Shown here: piece after piece, positions 24,716 to 37,800 of the stretch
Position numbering within the stretch: the first letter of the stretch is position 1
Layout of the letters: every line of letters begins with the position of its first letter
NCBI GenBank assembly: GCA_949358305.1
Contig: OX442319.1
Location: forward strand, 11,594,001 to 11,658,000
From: Strigamia acuminata
Taxonomy: Eukaryota; Arthropoda; Chilopoda; Geophilomorpha; Linotaeniidae
Length of the DNA: 64,000 bases
Direction of reading: 5' to 3'
Notes under the pieces: generated by a model
What the model was told of the DNA's origin: nothing
Database searches by the model: none
The model's input: the letters and a program-made list of their open reading frames with translations, nothing else
Translations under genes and position numbers: made by a program

Positions 24716-27700
24716 GATCTCATATTTTACTACAACAGACTTAGCACAAACATCACAAGACCAATGTCTCTGAATGTTCTGAAATAGTGTTTAAACCTTA
24801 GTAGAAAGCTTTAATGTAAGTTTTAGCAACATCCAAGAAATGATTTGGGAAAATAGACTTTTGATCTCATCACAGTTGACTTAGCACAAACACCACAAGA
24901 CCAATGTCTCTGAATGTTCTGAAATAGTGTTTAAACCTTAGTAGAAGGCTTCAATGTTAGTTTTAGCAACATCCAAGCAATAATTTGAAAGAATAAACTT
25001 TTGATCTCATTTGACATCACAGTTGACTTAGCACAAACACCACAAACCAATGTCTCTGAATGTTCTGAAATAGTGTTTAAACCTTAGTAGAAGGCTTCAA
25101 TGTAAGTTTTAGCAACATCCAAGCAATGATTTGAGAGAATAGACTTTTGATCTCATCACAGTTGACTTAGCACAAACACCACAAGACCAATGTCTCTGAA
25201 TGTTTAGAAATAGTGTTTAAACCTTAGTAGAAGGCTTCAATGTAAGTGTTAGCAACATCCAAGCAATAATTTGAAAGAATAAACTTTTGATCTCATTTGA
25301 CATCACAGTTGACTTAGCACAAACACCACAAACCAATGTCTCTGAATGTTCTGAAATAGTGTTTAAACCTTAGTAGAAGGCTTCAATGTAAGTTTTAGCA
25401 ACATCCAAGCAATGATTTGGGAGAATAGACTTTTGATCTCATCACAGTTGACTTAGCACAAACATCACAAGACCAATGTCTCTGAATGTTTTGAAATAGT
25501 GTTTAAACCTTAGTAGAAAGCTTTAATGTAAGTTTTAGCAACATCCAAGCAATGATTTGGGAGAATAGACTTTTGATCTCATCACAGTTGACTTAGCACA
25601 AACATCACAAGACCAATGTCTCTGAATGTTCTGAAATAGTGTTTAAACCTTAGTAGAAAGCTTTAATGTAAGTTTTAGCAACATCCAAGCAATGATTTGA
25701 AAGAATAAACTTTTGATCTCATTTGACATCACAGTTGACTTAGCACAAACATCACAAGACCAATGTCTCTGAATGTTCTGAAATAGTGTTTAAACCTTAG
25801 TAGAAGGCTTCAATGTAAGTTTTAGCAACATCCAAGCAATGATTTGGAAGTATAAATTTTTGATCTCATTTGACATCACAGTTGACTTAGCACAAACATC
25901 ACAAGACCAATGTCTCTGAATGTTCTGAAATAGTGTTTAAACCTTAGTAGAAGGCTTCAATGTAAGTTTTAGCAACATCCAAGCAATGATTTGGAAGTAT
26001 AAATTTTTGATCTCATTTGACATCACAGTTGACTTAGCACAAACACCACAAACCAATGTCTCTGAATGTTCTGAAATAGTGTTTAAACCTTAGTAGAAGG
26101 CTTCAATGTAAGTTTTAGCAACATCCAAGCAATGATTTGGGAGAATAGACTTTTGATCTCATCACAGTTGACTTAGCACAAACATCACAAGACCAATGTC
26201 TCTGAATGTTTTGAAATAGTGTTTAAACCTTAGTAGAAAGCTTTAATGTAAGTTTTAGCAACATCCAAGCAATGATTTGGGAGAATAGACTTTTGATCTC
26301 ATCACAGTTGACTTAGCACAAACATCACAAGACCAATGTCTCTGAATGTTCTGAAATAGTGTTTAAACCTTAGTAGAAAGCTTTAATGTAAGTTTTAGCA
26401 ACATCCAAGAAATGATTTGGGAAAATAGACTTTTGATCTCATCACAGTTGACTTAGCACAAACACCACAAGACCAATGTCTCTGAATGTTCTGAAATAGT
26501 GTTTAAACCTTAGTAGAAGGCTTCAATGTTAGTTTTAGCAACATCCAAGCAATAATTTGAAAGAATAAACTTTTGATCTCATTTGACATCACAGTTGACT
26601 TAGCACAAACACCACAAACCAATGTCTCTGAATGTTCTGAAATAGTGTTTAAACCTTAGTAGAAGGCTTCAATGTAAGTTTTAGCAACATCCAAGCAATG
26701 ATTTGAGAGAATAGACTTTTGATCTCATCACAGTTGACTTAGCACAAACACCACAAGACCAATGTCTCTGAATGTTTAGAAATAGTGTTTAAACCTTAGT
26801 AGAAGGCTTCAATGTAAGTGTTAGCAACATCCAAGCAATAATTTGAAAGAATAAACTTTTGATCTCATTTGACATCACAGTTGACTTAGCACAAACACCA
26901 CAAACCAATGTCTCTGAATGTTCTGAAATAGTGTTTAAACCTTAGTAGAAGGCTTCAATGTAAGTTTTAGCAACATCCAAGCAATGATTTGGGAGAATAG
27001 ACTTTTGATCTCATCACAGTTGACTTAGCACAAACATCACAAGACCAATGTCTCTGAATGTTTTGAAATAGTGTTTAAACCTTAGTAGAAAGCTTTAATG
27101 TAAGTTTTAGCAACATCCAAGCAATGATTTGGGAGAATAGACTTTTGATCTCATCACAGTTGACTTAGCACAAACATCACAAGACCAATGTCTCTGAATG
27201 TTCTGAAATAGTGTTTAAACCTTAGTAGAAAGCTTTAATGTAAGTTTTAGCAACATCCAAGAAATGATTTGGGAAAATAGACTTTTGATCTCATCACAGT
27301 TGACTTAGCACAAACACCACAAGACCAATGTCTCTGAATGTTCTGAAATAGTGTTTAAACCTTAGTAGAAGGCTTCAATGTTAGTTTTAGCAACATCCAA
27401 GCAATAATTTGAAAGAATAAACTTTTGATCTCATTTGACATCACAGTTGACTTAGCACAAACACCACAAACCAATGTCTCTGAATGTTCTGAAATAGTGT
27501 TTAAACCTTAGTAGAAGGCTTCAATGTAAGTTTTAGCAACATCCAAGCAATGATTTGAGAGAATAGACTTTTGATCTCATCACAGTTGACTTAGCACAAA
27601 CACCACAAGACCAATGTCTCTGAATGTTTAGAAATAGTGTTTAAACCTTAGTAGAAGGCTTCAATGTAAGTGTTAGCAACATCCAAGCAATAATTTGAAA

Positions 27701-30700
27701 GAATAAACTTTTGATCTCATTTGACATCACAGTTGACTTAGCACAAACACCACAAACCAATGTCTCTGAATGTTCTGAAATAGTGTTTAAACCTTAGTAG
27801 AAGGCTTCAATGTAAGTTTTAGCAACATCCAAGCAATGATTTGGGAGAATAGACTTTTGATCTCATCACAGTTGACTTAGCACAAACATCACAAGACCAA
27901 TGTCTCTGAATGTTTTGAAATAGTGTTTAAACCTTAGTAGAAAGCTTTAATGTAAGTTTTAGCAACATCCAAGCAATGATTTGGGAGAATAGACTTTTGA
28001 TCTCATCACAGTTGACTTAGCACAAACATCACAAGACCAATGTCTCTGAATGTTCTGAAATAGTGTTTAAACCTTAGTAGAAAGCTTTAATGTAAGTTTT
28101 AGCAACATCCAAGAAATGATTTGGGAAAATAGACTTTTGATCTCATCACAGTTGACTTAGCACAAACACCACAAGACCAATGTCTCTGAATGTTCTGAAA
28201 TAGTGTTTAAACCTTAGTAGAAGGCTTCAATGTTAGTTTTAGCAACATCCAAGCAATAATTTGAAAGAATAAACTTTTGATCTCATTTGACATCACAGTT
28301 GACTTAGCACAAACACCACAAACCAATGTCTCTGAATGTTCTGAAATAGTGTTTAAACCTTAGTAGAAGGCTTCAATGTAAGTTTTAGCAACATCCAAGC
28401 AATGATTTGAGAGAATAGACTTTTGATCTCATCACAGTTGACTTAGCACAAACACCACAAGACCAATGTCTCTGAATGTTTAGAAATAGTGTTTAAACCT
28501 TAGTAGAAGGCTTCAATGTAAGTGTTAGCAACATCCAAGCAATAATTTGAAAGAATAAACTTTTGATCTCATTTGACATCACAGTTGACTTAGCACAAAC
28601 ACCACAAACCAATGTCTCTGAATGTTCTGAAATAGTGTTTAAACCTTAGTAGAAGGCTTCAATGTAAGTTTTAGCAACATCCAAGCAATGATTTGGGAGA
28701 ATAGACTTTTGATCTCATCACAGTTGACTTAGCACAAACATCACAAGACCAATGTCTCTGAATGTTCTGAAATAGTGTTTAAACCTTAGTAGAAAGCTTT
28801 AATGTAAGTTTTAGCAACATCCAAGCAATGATTTGAAAGAATAAACTTTTGATCTCATTTGACATCACAGTTGACTTAGCACAAACATCACAAGACCAAT
28901 GTCTCTGAATGTTCTGAAATAGTGTTTAAATCTTAGTAGAAGGCTTCAATGTAAGTTTTAGCAACATCCAAGCAATGATTTGGAAGTATAAATTTTTGAT
29001 CTCATTTGACATCACAGTTGACTTAGCACAAACATCACAAGACCAATGTCTCTGAATGTTCTGAAATAGTGTTTAAACCTTAGTAGAAGGCTTCAATGTA
29101 AGTTTTAGCAACATCCAAGCAATGATTTGGAAGTATAAATTTTTGATCTCATTTGACATCACAGTTGACTTAGCACAAACACCACAAACCAATGTCTCTG
29201 AATGTTCTGAAATAGTGTTTAAACCTTAGTAGAAGGCTTCAATGTAAGTTTTAGCAACATCCAAGCAATGATTTGGGAGAATAGACTTTTGATCTCATCA
29301 CAGTTGACTTAGCACAAACATCACAAGACCAATGTCTCTGAATGTTTTGAAATAGTGTTTAAACCTTAGTAGAAAGCTTTAATGTAAGTTTTAGCAACAT
29401 CCAAGCAATGATTTGGGAGAATAGACTTTTGATCTCATCACAGTTGACTTAGCACAAACATCACAAGACCAATGTCTCTGAATGTTTTGAAATAGTGTTT
29501 AAACCTTAGTAGAAAGCTTTAATGTAAGTTTTAGCAACATCCAAGCAATGATTTGGGAGAATAGACTTTTGATCTCATCACAGTTGAATTAGCACAAACA
29601 TCACAAGACCAATGTCTCTGAATGTTCTGAAATAGTGTTTAAACCTTAGTAGAAAGCTTTAATGTAAGTTTTAGCAACATCCAAGAAATGATTTGGGAAA
29701 ATAGACTTTTGATCTCATCACAGTTGACTTAGCACAAACATCACAAGACCAATGTCTCTGAATGTTTTGAAATAGTGTTTAAACCTTAGTAGAAAGCTTT
29801 AATGTAAGTTTTAGCAACATCCAAGCAATGATTTGGGAGAATAGACTTTTGATCTCATCACAGTTGACTTAGCACAAACATCACAAGACCAATGTCTCTG
29901 AATGTTTTGAAATAGTGTTTAAACCTTAGTAGAAAGCTTTAATGTAAGTTTTAGCAACATCCAAGAAATGATTTGGGAAAATAGACTTTTGATCTCATCA
30001 CAGTTGACTTAGCACAAACACCACAAGACCAATGTCTCTAAATGTTCTGAAATAGTGTTTAAACCTTAGTAGACGGCTTCAATGTAAGTTTTAGCAACAT
30101 CTAAGCAATGATTTGGGAGAATAGACTTTTGATCTCATCACAGTTGACTTAGCACAAACACCACAAGACCAATGTCTCTGAATGTTCTGAAATAGTGTTT
30201 AAACTTTAGTAGAAAGCTTTAATGTAAGTTTTAGCAACATCCAAGCAATGATTTGAAAGAATAAACTTTTGATCTCATTTGACATCACAGTTGACTTAGC
30301 ACAAACATCACAAGACCAATGTCTCTGAATGTTCTGAAATAGTGTTTAAACCTTAGTAGAAGGCTTCAATGTAAGTTTTAGCAACATCCAAGCAATGATT
30401 TGGAAGAATAAACTTTTGATCCCATTTGACGTCACAGTTGACTTAGCACAAACACCACAAGACCAATGTGTCTGAATGTTCTGAAATAGTGTTTAAACCT
30501 TAGTAGAAGGCTTCAATGTAAGTTTTAGCAACATCCAAGCAATGATTTGAAAGAATAAACTTTTGATCTCATTTGACATCACAGTTGACTTAGCACAAAC
30601 ATCACAAGACCAATGTCTCTGAATGTTCTGAAATAGTGTTTAAACCTTAGTAGAAGGCTTCAATGTAAGTTTTAGCAACATCCAAGCAATGATTTGGAAG

Positions 30701-31536
30701 AATAAATTTTTGATCTCATTTGACATCACAGTTGACTTAGCACAAACACCACAAACCAATGTCTCTGAATGTTCTAAAAAATAGTGTTTAAACCTTAGTA
30801 GAAGGCTTCAATGTAAGTTTTAGCAACATCCAAGCAATGATTTGGGAGAATAGACTTTTGATCTCATCACAGTTGACTTAGCACAAACATCACAAGACCA
30901 ATGTCTCTGAATGTTTTGAAATAGTGTTTAAACCTTAGTAGAAAGCTTTAATGTAAGTTTTAGCAACATCCAAGCAATGATTTGGGAGAATAGACTTTTG
31001 ATCTCATCACAGTTGACTTAGCACAAACATCACAAGACCAATGTCTCTGAATGTTCTGAAATAGTGTTTAAACCTTAGTAGAAAGCTTTAATGTAAGTTT
31101 TAGCAACATCCAAGAAATGATTTGGGAAAATAGACTTTTGATCTCATCACAGTTGACTTAGCACAAACACCACAAGACCAATGTCTCTGAATGTTCTGAA
31201 ATAGTGTTTAAACCTTAGTAGAAGGCTTCAATGTTAGTTTTAGCAACATCCAAGCAATAATTTGAAAGAATAAACTTTTGATCTCATTTGACATCACAGT
31301 TGACTTAGCACAAACACCACAAACCAATGTCTCTGAATGTTCTGAAATAGTGTTTAAACCTTAGTAGAAGGCTTCAATGTAAGTTTTAGCAACATCCAAG
31401 CAATGATTTGAGAGAATAGACTTTTGATCTCATCACAGTTGACTTAGCACAAACACCACAAGACCAATGTCTCTGAATGTTTAGAAATAGTATTTAAACC
31501 TTAGTAGAAGGCTTCAATGTAAGTGTTAGCAACATC
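24716..31536 (+). repeat. Satellite array, left block (140/147-bp monomers with higher-order repeats)
   Basis: Head-to-tail monomers of 140 bp (CTCATCACAGTTGACTTAGC junction) or 147 bp (CTCATTTGACATCACAG, seven bases more; forms with CACAAACC are one shorter). Diagnostic variants (GGCTTCAATG/AGCTTTAATG, TTAGAAATAG, AAGAAATGATTTGGG) recur in a six-monomer order with an 852-bp period: the same variant is at 26401, 27253 and 28105. The first monomers are degenerate. The array is cut at 31536 by the BEL insertion and continues at 54380. No coding content. Confidence 0.97.
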
Positions 31537-33049
31537 TGTTGCAAACAACGTGGAAATATTTTGGAAATTGCATTTATTACTGTGTTTTTTGTCATATTAA
31601 ATATTCATAGTGTAGTGGAATTTTTGCCTAATATTTTCATTTATTGCTTTTCAGGTTTTTTCTTATTAAAACATTGTTTTTTAGTGTTTTCAGTAATTTT
31701 AGTGTCTTTTGTGTTGATATTGCATTTTAATTTACTGTTATTTCAAGTGTTTTCAAAGCTTTGTGTCTTATTTCATTGATTTCTTATGCATTTTCATGAT
31801 TTACGGCAATTTTAGGTACATTCGTCGAAGTGCAGTTCAGTTACGCTACATGCGTGACGTCATTTTTCCATTACTAGTCTCGTTTCGTTAGAACTTCTAA
31901 CGTTTCGTTCTATACTTTCCGAGTTGTTAAGAATTCTATTTACAATTGCTTTCTACTAATTAAAGTCTGCTCTTTCGACTGGTGTGTTTTATTATTGCCC
32001 AAGTGTTTTCGTTTCATCTGTACGAACGTTCGTTGTCGGCCACCGCATGGGCGCGGCCGATAATGTTCGGTTCGTGCGGCTTACGATCTATTTCAAAGTG
32101 TTGTGTTGAATAAATACTGTGATTTTGTGCAGGAAATAACATTTCCTAATTTTATTTAACATTCCTATGTGGTTTTTATTAACATTCTGTGTATCTAATT
32201 TCAAATGTACTGGTTTTACCGCCAACATGACGTTCGAGGCCGCCATGTTGGAATTTATCGGTAATTCGTTTTTATTTCAATTTGTTTGCGTCGTTTATTG
32301 ATTGAATTGATTATACTATTTGTTTACGATGTATTTTAACCTGAATTCTTATGTTATTTTGTGTTTTAAAGCCATTTTAAATTCAAATCTTACGGTTACG
32401 TCATCATACTTGTCTGTGATTGGCTATTGCGATCGTCTGCTACACGATCATTGTTTTGTGCATCGTTTTCATTGTTTTACTTATTGAATCGAATTGTTAT
32501 GATTAGCTTTTTTATTCACTGCATTCTTGCGGTCATTTTGATATATTACAAACTGTAATCCGTGCTAATTTCACAATTTGTCAACTTTGCCTGTATTTCG
32601 TTTTCCTCCGTTGCCATGACAACGGAGAATTTTGTATTTGTATTTCGCCGCTAATCGGCTCGGCGCGTGCCATTTTCAGTATTGCGCATGTGCGGCTCCC
32701 TTGAGGGCCAATTACATTCGTGTATTTTATTCAGTTATCATCTAACCGTTCATTAAAGAAGTTGTTGAATTTTAGCTCGTGTTTAACTTTATTTCCGCCA
32801 TCTTTACCAATGTGTCGGGAGTAGTTAATCTTTTTCCCCGCTGGCTTATGGATAAACAAGCACTCGGATACCTTTCAACAGTGCTCTCGATTGCTTTCTC
32901 CTCATGCAACAATGGATTCGGGAGTGATTATTGTGGTTTCCAGCACGGTTTATGTACGTACTTTGCTATACGATCATCAAATCATAGTGGCGGGAATTTC
33001 AAACCGCAAATGCCCATTTCTTCTATATTCGTGTTGACCGACCGCAACA
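31537..33049 (+). repeat. BEL LTR A (5')
   Basis: 1513 bp, TGTTGC...CAACA. Holds AATAAA near 32109, a YY1-like GCCGCCATGTTG (32239-32250), an inverted CCAAT box (GATTGGCTAT near 32419), an RFX X-box-like GTTGCCATGACAAC (32610-32623) and an NRF1-like TGCGCATGTGCG (32683-32694). The ORFs across it are repeated exactly in LTR C and are not genes. Confidence 0.93.
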
Positions 33050-34054
33050 TCGAATATCTAGTTTTGGTAGCCGTGACCAGGATAGCCGTTGCATTCTTTC
33101 TGTGTTTTCGTCGTGACGTCAGTGCAACGTCCGATCGTGCGTTTGGTGCGATCAACGGAATAATTTACGTTCGCGATTCGTCGTCTGCTACAAGTAGTGT
33201 CAACGTTCAACGTGACTTCAGCCACAACGAGGACAGGTACGGCGTCGAATTTGAACAATCGTGTGCAAGCAACGGGATCTTCCGGTCGCCATATTTGGAT
33301 ACACAACGCGCTGCGCTGGGAAGACGATTTGCCCCTGGATTATTTGCATTTTCTTGTTTTTGGAGTTCTGTGTTTTCATTTTGGGGATTTTTATTGCATG
33401 AGGGTATTGTTTTGGGTATTCCATTGGTGTTTTTGTTGTTTCATTTGCTAGTTTTGGGGAAAATTTTAGTAAAAGTGTTTTCATATCAAATTTTGAAGTG
33501 TTTTTTCATTGCATGCTTAGTTCTCCATTATAACCGCCATAAGCGGGGGAGATTAGATTTATTTCGAGTAAAACTGACTAGTTTCAAGTTGAATGAGCTG
33601 TCAGTAGAGTCAAAATTTAATGTTAGGAGTTATTGGCGTGTTTTGTTGCAAAACGAACCGTCAATTGTTTTCAAAAGAGTTTATTGGCGTGCTTTGTTGC
33701 AAAACAAACCGTCAATTATTTTCAAAGTGTGCAGGATAATTGTGTCACGTTTTATTTACGTACACAATACCGCTCAAATTTTTGGTCATCCTCGATTGGC
33801 CAAACATTTGATATTCTAAAATTCTCACGTGTCACCAAGGACCGTGAAAATTGAGTGCTTTTTGGGGGATAAAATTAAAAGGTTTATTCTCTTTAAAGTT
33901 AAAACAAAAACCGTGAATATTGAGATATTTTTGGGGGATAAAATAAAAAGGTTTATTCTCTTAAAAATTAAAACAAAGTTGAATTGTCATGCCCGTTATT
34001 ATCTGTTCTTTCCAAATTTCACAGCCGAATTTTTTGTGAGAGAGGACAGAGAAA
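33050..34054 (+). other. BEL leader with two internal tandem duplications
   Basis: About 1 kb of untranslated leader. TATTGGCGTG(T/C)TTTGTTGC is repeated with a 51-bp period (33631 and 33682), and ACCGTGAA(A/T)ATTGAG with a 69-bp period (33841 and 33910; both include TTTTTGGGGGATAAAAT). The open frame 32779-33819 runs from the LTR into this leader and has no protein-like features. Confidence 0.7.
33065..33083 (+). promoter_or_regulatory. Candidate BEL primer binding site
   Basis: TGGTAGCCGTGACCAGGAT lies 15 bases after LTR A. It resembles the complement of the 3' end of tRNA-His as I remember it, apart from one extra A after TGGT. The distance and the extra base leave doubt. Confidence 0.45.
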
Positions 34055-34831
34055 ATGGCGGAACCTACAATGAGAGATCTTCTAACTGAGGATCAAATCG
34101 AAGTGCAACAACAACGTTGGGAGTCGCAAGTCACTGCAATGAATCATTTGTTGTCTATATCGGAGAAGACAGCAGATCCAGGTGAACTGGAAGCGCTGGT
34201 GCAAACTGCGACCCCGAAAGAAACGAGAATAGTCGGTGCACTGAATGATCTACAGGAATATTCGGACCACGGCTATTATCTGGAATGCATTGACAAGCTT
34301 GAGACTATGCAAGCAAGAGTGGATCTTCTTCGCACGAGATACGAAATTTCAAAGCGATCACTTCCAACTTTGGGAGGAAGATTAAATACGTCGACAAGCT
34401 CAAATCAGAATACAACCTTGAACGCGACAGCAACGTTTAGAAAAAATTCGAAGCTGCCCAAACTGGATTCCGTAAAATTCGACGGAGATATTTTGAAGTA
34501 CAGAACATTCAAAAGCAACTTCGAGACCTCCGTACACAAGGATCCAGACCTAAGTAACATTGAGAAACTTCAGTATTTACAAACCATGTGTACTGGAGAA
34601 GCGGCGATTCTCATCTCCACTTTTCCCCTGATCGAGGAATCATATGACCTGGCCAGGGAAGAACTCGAAAGACATTTTGGTGATGAGGATGCACAACAAA
34701 CTGCTTTAATAAAATCAATTCGAGAATTAAAAGTGGTTTCGAGTATTTATCCAACAAAAGCGATAAAAACAAACTTGACCAAGATTTCTGCGACTATTAG
34801 ACTTTTAGAGCAACTAAAAATTCCTATTTAG
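34055..34831 (+). CDS. gag: BEL Gag, N-terminal part, ending at an in-frame TAG
   Basis: 258 aa from ATG at 34055 (MAEPTMRDLL). Residues 1-130 are helical and acidic. Residues about 130-245 (LPKLDSVKFDGDILKYRTFKS, YLQTMCTGEAAILIS, AREELERHFGDED) match the DUF1759-type BEL/Pao capsid region. The TAG at 34829-34831 interrupts the normal sequence mid-domain; translation in the same frame continues without another stop to 39295, so this is one polyprotein split by one codon. Either the copy is inactivated or the stop is read through (context ATT TAG ACT). Gag should assemble the cytoplasmic particle. Confidence 0.85.
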   Translation: MAEPTMRDLLTEDQIEVQQQRWESQVTAMNHLLSISEKTADPGELEALVQTATPKETRIVGALNDLQEYSDHGYYLECIDKLETMQARVDLLRTRYEISKRSLPTLGGRLNTSTSSNQNTTLNATATFRKNSKLPKLDSVKFDGDILKYRTFKSNFETSVHKDPDLSNIEKLQYLQTMCTGEAAILISTFPLIEESYDLAREELERHFGDEDAQQTALIKSIRELKVVSSIYPTKAIKTNLTKISATIRLLEQLKIPI

Positions 34832-37800
34832 ACTTCGGGAGCTTTCTTATTGCCCGACATAATTAGCAAGTTTCCAACTTCAATGGCATTAAGATTTTAC
34901 CAGGTTCACGGAATTCAAAATAAGAACATTGTTACGTTGCTCAATTTCTTTGTGAATGAAGTTGCGATGGCCGAACGAACTGAAAACGTTTCTGAAAAAT
35001 CGAAAAAAGACAAGAATGAAAAATCTGAAGTGGAGAAACCGAAAGTGAAAGGTTCAATGACCACGTGCGCAGCTACTCAAGACGCCAAGCAGTCTACTAG
35101 TGCCAAAACAAAAAATGAAACGAAATCTGACAGCAAGAGTGCGCCTTCAAGGACAAGCAAGTGCATTTTTTGTGATGATGAACATTTAAACGGCTCTTGT
35201 AAAAAGGATTTCGAAATCAACGCGAAAATCGAAATAGTTAAGAAAAACAGACTGTGTTTTAACTGTTTCAGAACTGGACATAGAGTGGGAGACTGCAAGG
35301 TCAAATTTTCTTGTAAACATTGTGGTGGGCGACACCACTCCACAATATGCAAAAAATCCGAGGTGAAGAATTCAACGAACGCTGCGGAGAAGCCGAAGGA
35401 GCCACAAGTAACAACACATGTTTCATGCGCAATCTCGACGACTCTACAACTAATGATCTTCACCGCGGACCTCAAGACCAAATCAGGAGGAATTCACAGC
35501 GTTCGTGGAATGATCGACCCGGGAAGCCATCGATCGTTCATCACAAAAGAATTTGTTGAAAGACTGAAACTGAAAAAATGCGGCAGTGTCTCTGCCACCA
35601 CACAGAGATTCAACGACTCGTCTCCAGCAGCCACAGACTATGATGTGTTTAATGTCACACTGCAGAGTAAAAATGACACTCAAGATTTGAAACTTTCAAT
35701 GCTTTCTGTGGAAAATTTGCCACGAGTGCAGGGCATTCTTAACTCATCAATAATAGACAAGGTGAAGAAGTTAAACCTTGAACTTGCTGAAGACCTACCA
35801 GCTAAGACTTCTCAAATCGATGTGCTTTTAGGAGTCGACGTGTGGTGGAAGGTCATTAAGGATGGCAAGAAAAAGGTAAACGCCGACCTTGGACTCATTA
35901 ATACAATTTTTGGATGGGTCTTGTCTGGAGCAGCTGGAAACACCAATTTGTTTGAGGATGAGGAAGGAATGACAACATGTTGCAACACATGCGACTTAGA
36001 CATCCAAGAAAAATTGGACAAACTGTGGAACTTGGAAGCAATCGGAATAAATGCGGGAGAAAAAGAATCCGACTTTATTCGCGATCGATTCGAATCAACT
36101 ACAAAGCGTCTAGACGATGGACGTTATGAAGTCATGCTGCCATTCAATGGACAGGAAGTCGACTTGGAATCCAATTGGGAGTTGGCCATGAACCAACTGG
36201 CTAACACGCTCAAAAGAATAGATGCCAACGAAGACTACAAAAAACGTTACGACGAATCCATGTGGCAGTATATTCACGAAAATCACGCGGAGGAAGTCCC
36301 AAAAGAAGAGCGTTTTTTGAAGAAAGGAACCTACAATATACCTCACCACCCTGTAATCAAGGAGGATCGAGACACGACGAAATTTCGAGTAGTGTTCAAC
36401 GCGTCTTCATCCAAAAAGGGGAAACTTTCCCTCAATGACTGTTTATTTCCGGGACCTTCCCTTAATCCAGACTTAATACTCGTTATTGTGAGATTCCGTC
36501 TCTATTGTATTCCAATAATAGCAGACATTAAGCAAGCGTTCCTCCAAGTAATGATCAACCCTACTCAAACAAACTTTTTACGTTTTTTGTGGGTCGCTCG
36601 TGACTATTTCAAAGAGCCATACTCATGGCAAAATTTGTGGAATAATCTAATGGTTCTGCGAATGATTGTCGTGCCATTTGGCGTCATTTCTTCTCCATTC
36701 CTCTTGTGTGCGACGATTAGGAAACAAGCGAAACAATTTGAAGAAACTCATGCAAAAGAAGTCGACGCACTCGATGATGGAATCTTCATGGATGATTTGA
36801 CGTCAGGAGGAGATTTTACAGCCGACACAACATCACATTGCGAGAAACTGAAAATGATATTAGACGACGGAAAGCTTCCCCTCGTGAAGTGGGCGACCTC
36901 AAGCAAGGACGTCTTCAACAATTTGAAAAAAGAAGGTTTTCATATGCGAGGAGAGGAGTTTTCGGACTTAGGAATTATAAAAATGCTTGGAATATTGTGG
37001 AACACGGCAGAAGATGTCATGATGTTTAACATTCCGACAATTGAAAAAATTCCGAATACGAAGCGAGAAGTTGTTTCATTAATGGCTTCCATATTCGATC
37101 CAATGGGACTCATTGCTCCTGTTGTGCTTCAAATGAAACTGCTAGTTCAAGCAATCTGGATTAGAACAAAAAACTGGGATGAAAAGATTCTTGACTCAGA
37201 GAAAAAAGAAGTCGAAGAATGGAGTCAAGACATACAAAAATTGAAAGAATTGAAAGTACAACGTTGGCTACAGACTTATTCCGGTCAAGACATCACTTTA
37301 GAAGTTTTCTGTGACGCAAGCACAAAGGCATTTGGCTGTTCAATTTTTGTCGTCAATCTGGAGGGCAAAAGAACTTTATTGTTGAGTAAATGTCGTATTG
37401 CGCCGACGAAAAAAGTGACTCTTCCTCGACTTGAATTAACTGCAGCAGTGGTAGGAGTTAGGATGACCAAGTACCTGTTAGAAAACTTTCTTCCCGGGTA
37501 CCCAGTCACTGAAGTGCGATACTACTCGGACTCCACCATAACTTTAGCCTGGATAAATAGTGACAAAAACGTGTGGAAGCCATACGTCTCGAACCGTGTG
37601 CAAGAAATTACTTCTTCAACCAAACCCGAACAATGGTCTCATGTACCAACGGAATTTAACCCAGCAGATTTATTAACTCGACCACATAACTCAAAAACAT
37701 TGATGAACAATAAACTTTGGTGGTTTGGAGTTGATGTTTCGAAACTAGAAAAAAGTGAAATTATACAAGAAGAACTTCCGGAAGACGAACGAAAAATCGT

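Noticed and set aside
32779-33819. 346-aa open frame across LTR A and the BEL leader
   Set aside because: Its first part is repeated in LTR C, it crosses the LTR boundary and primer site, and its sequence shows no domain or coding character.
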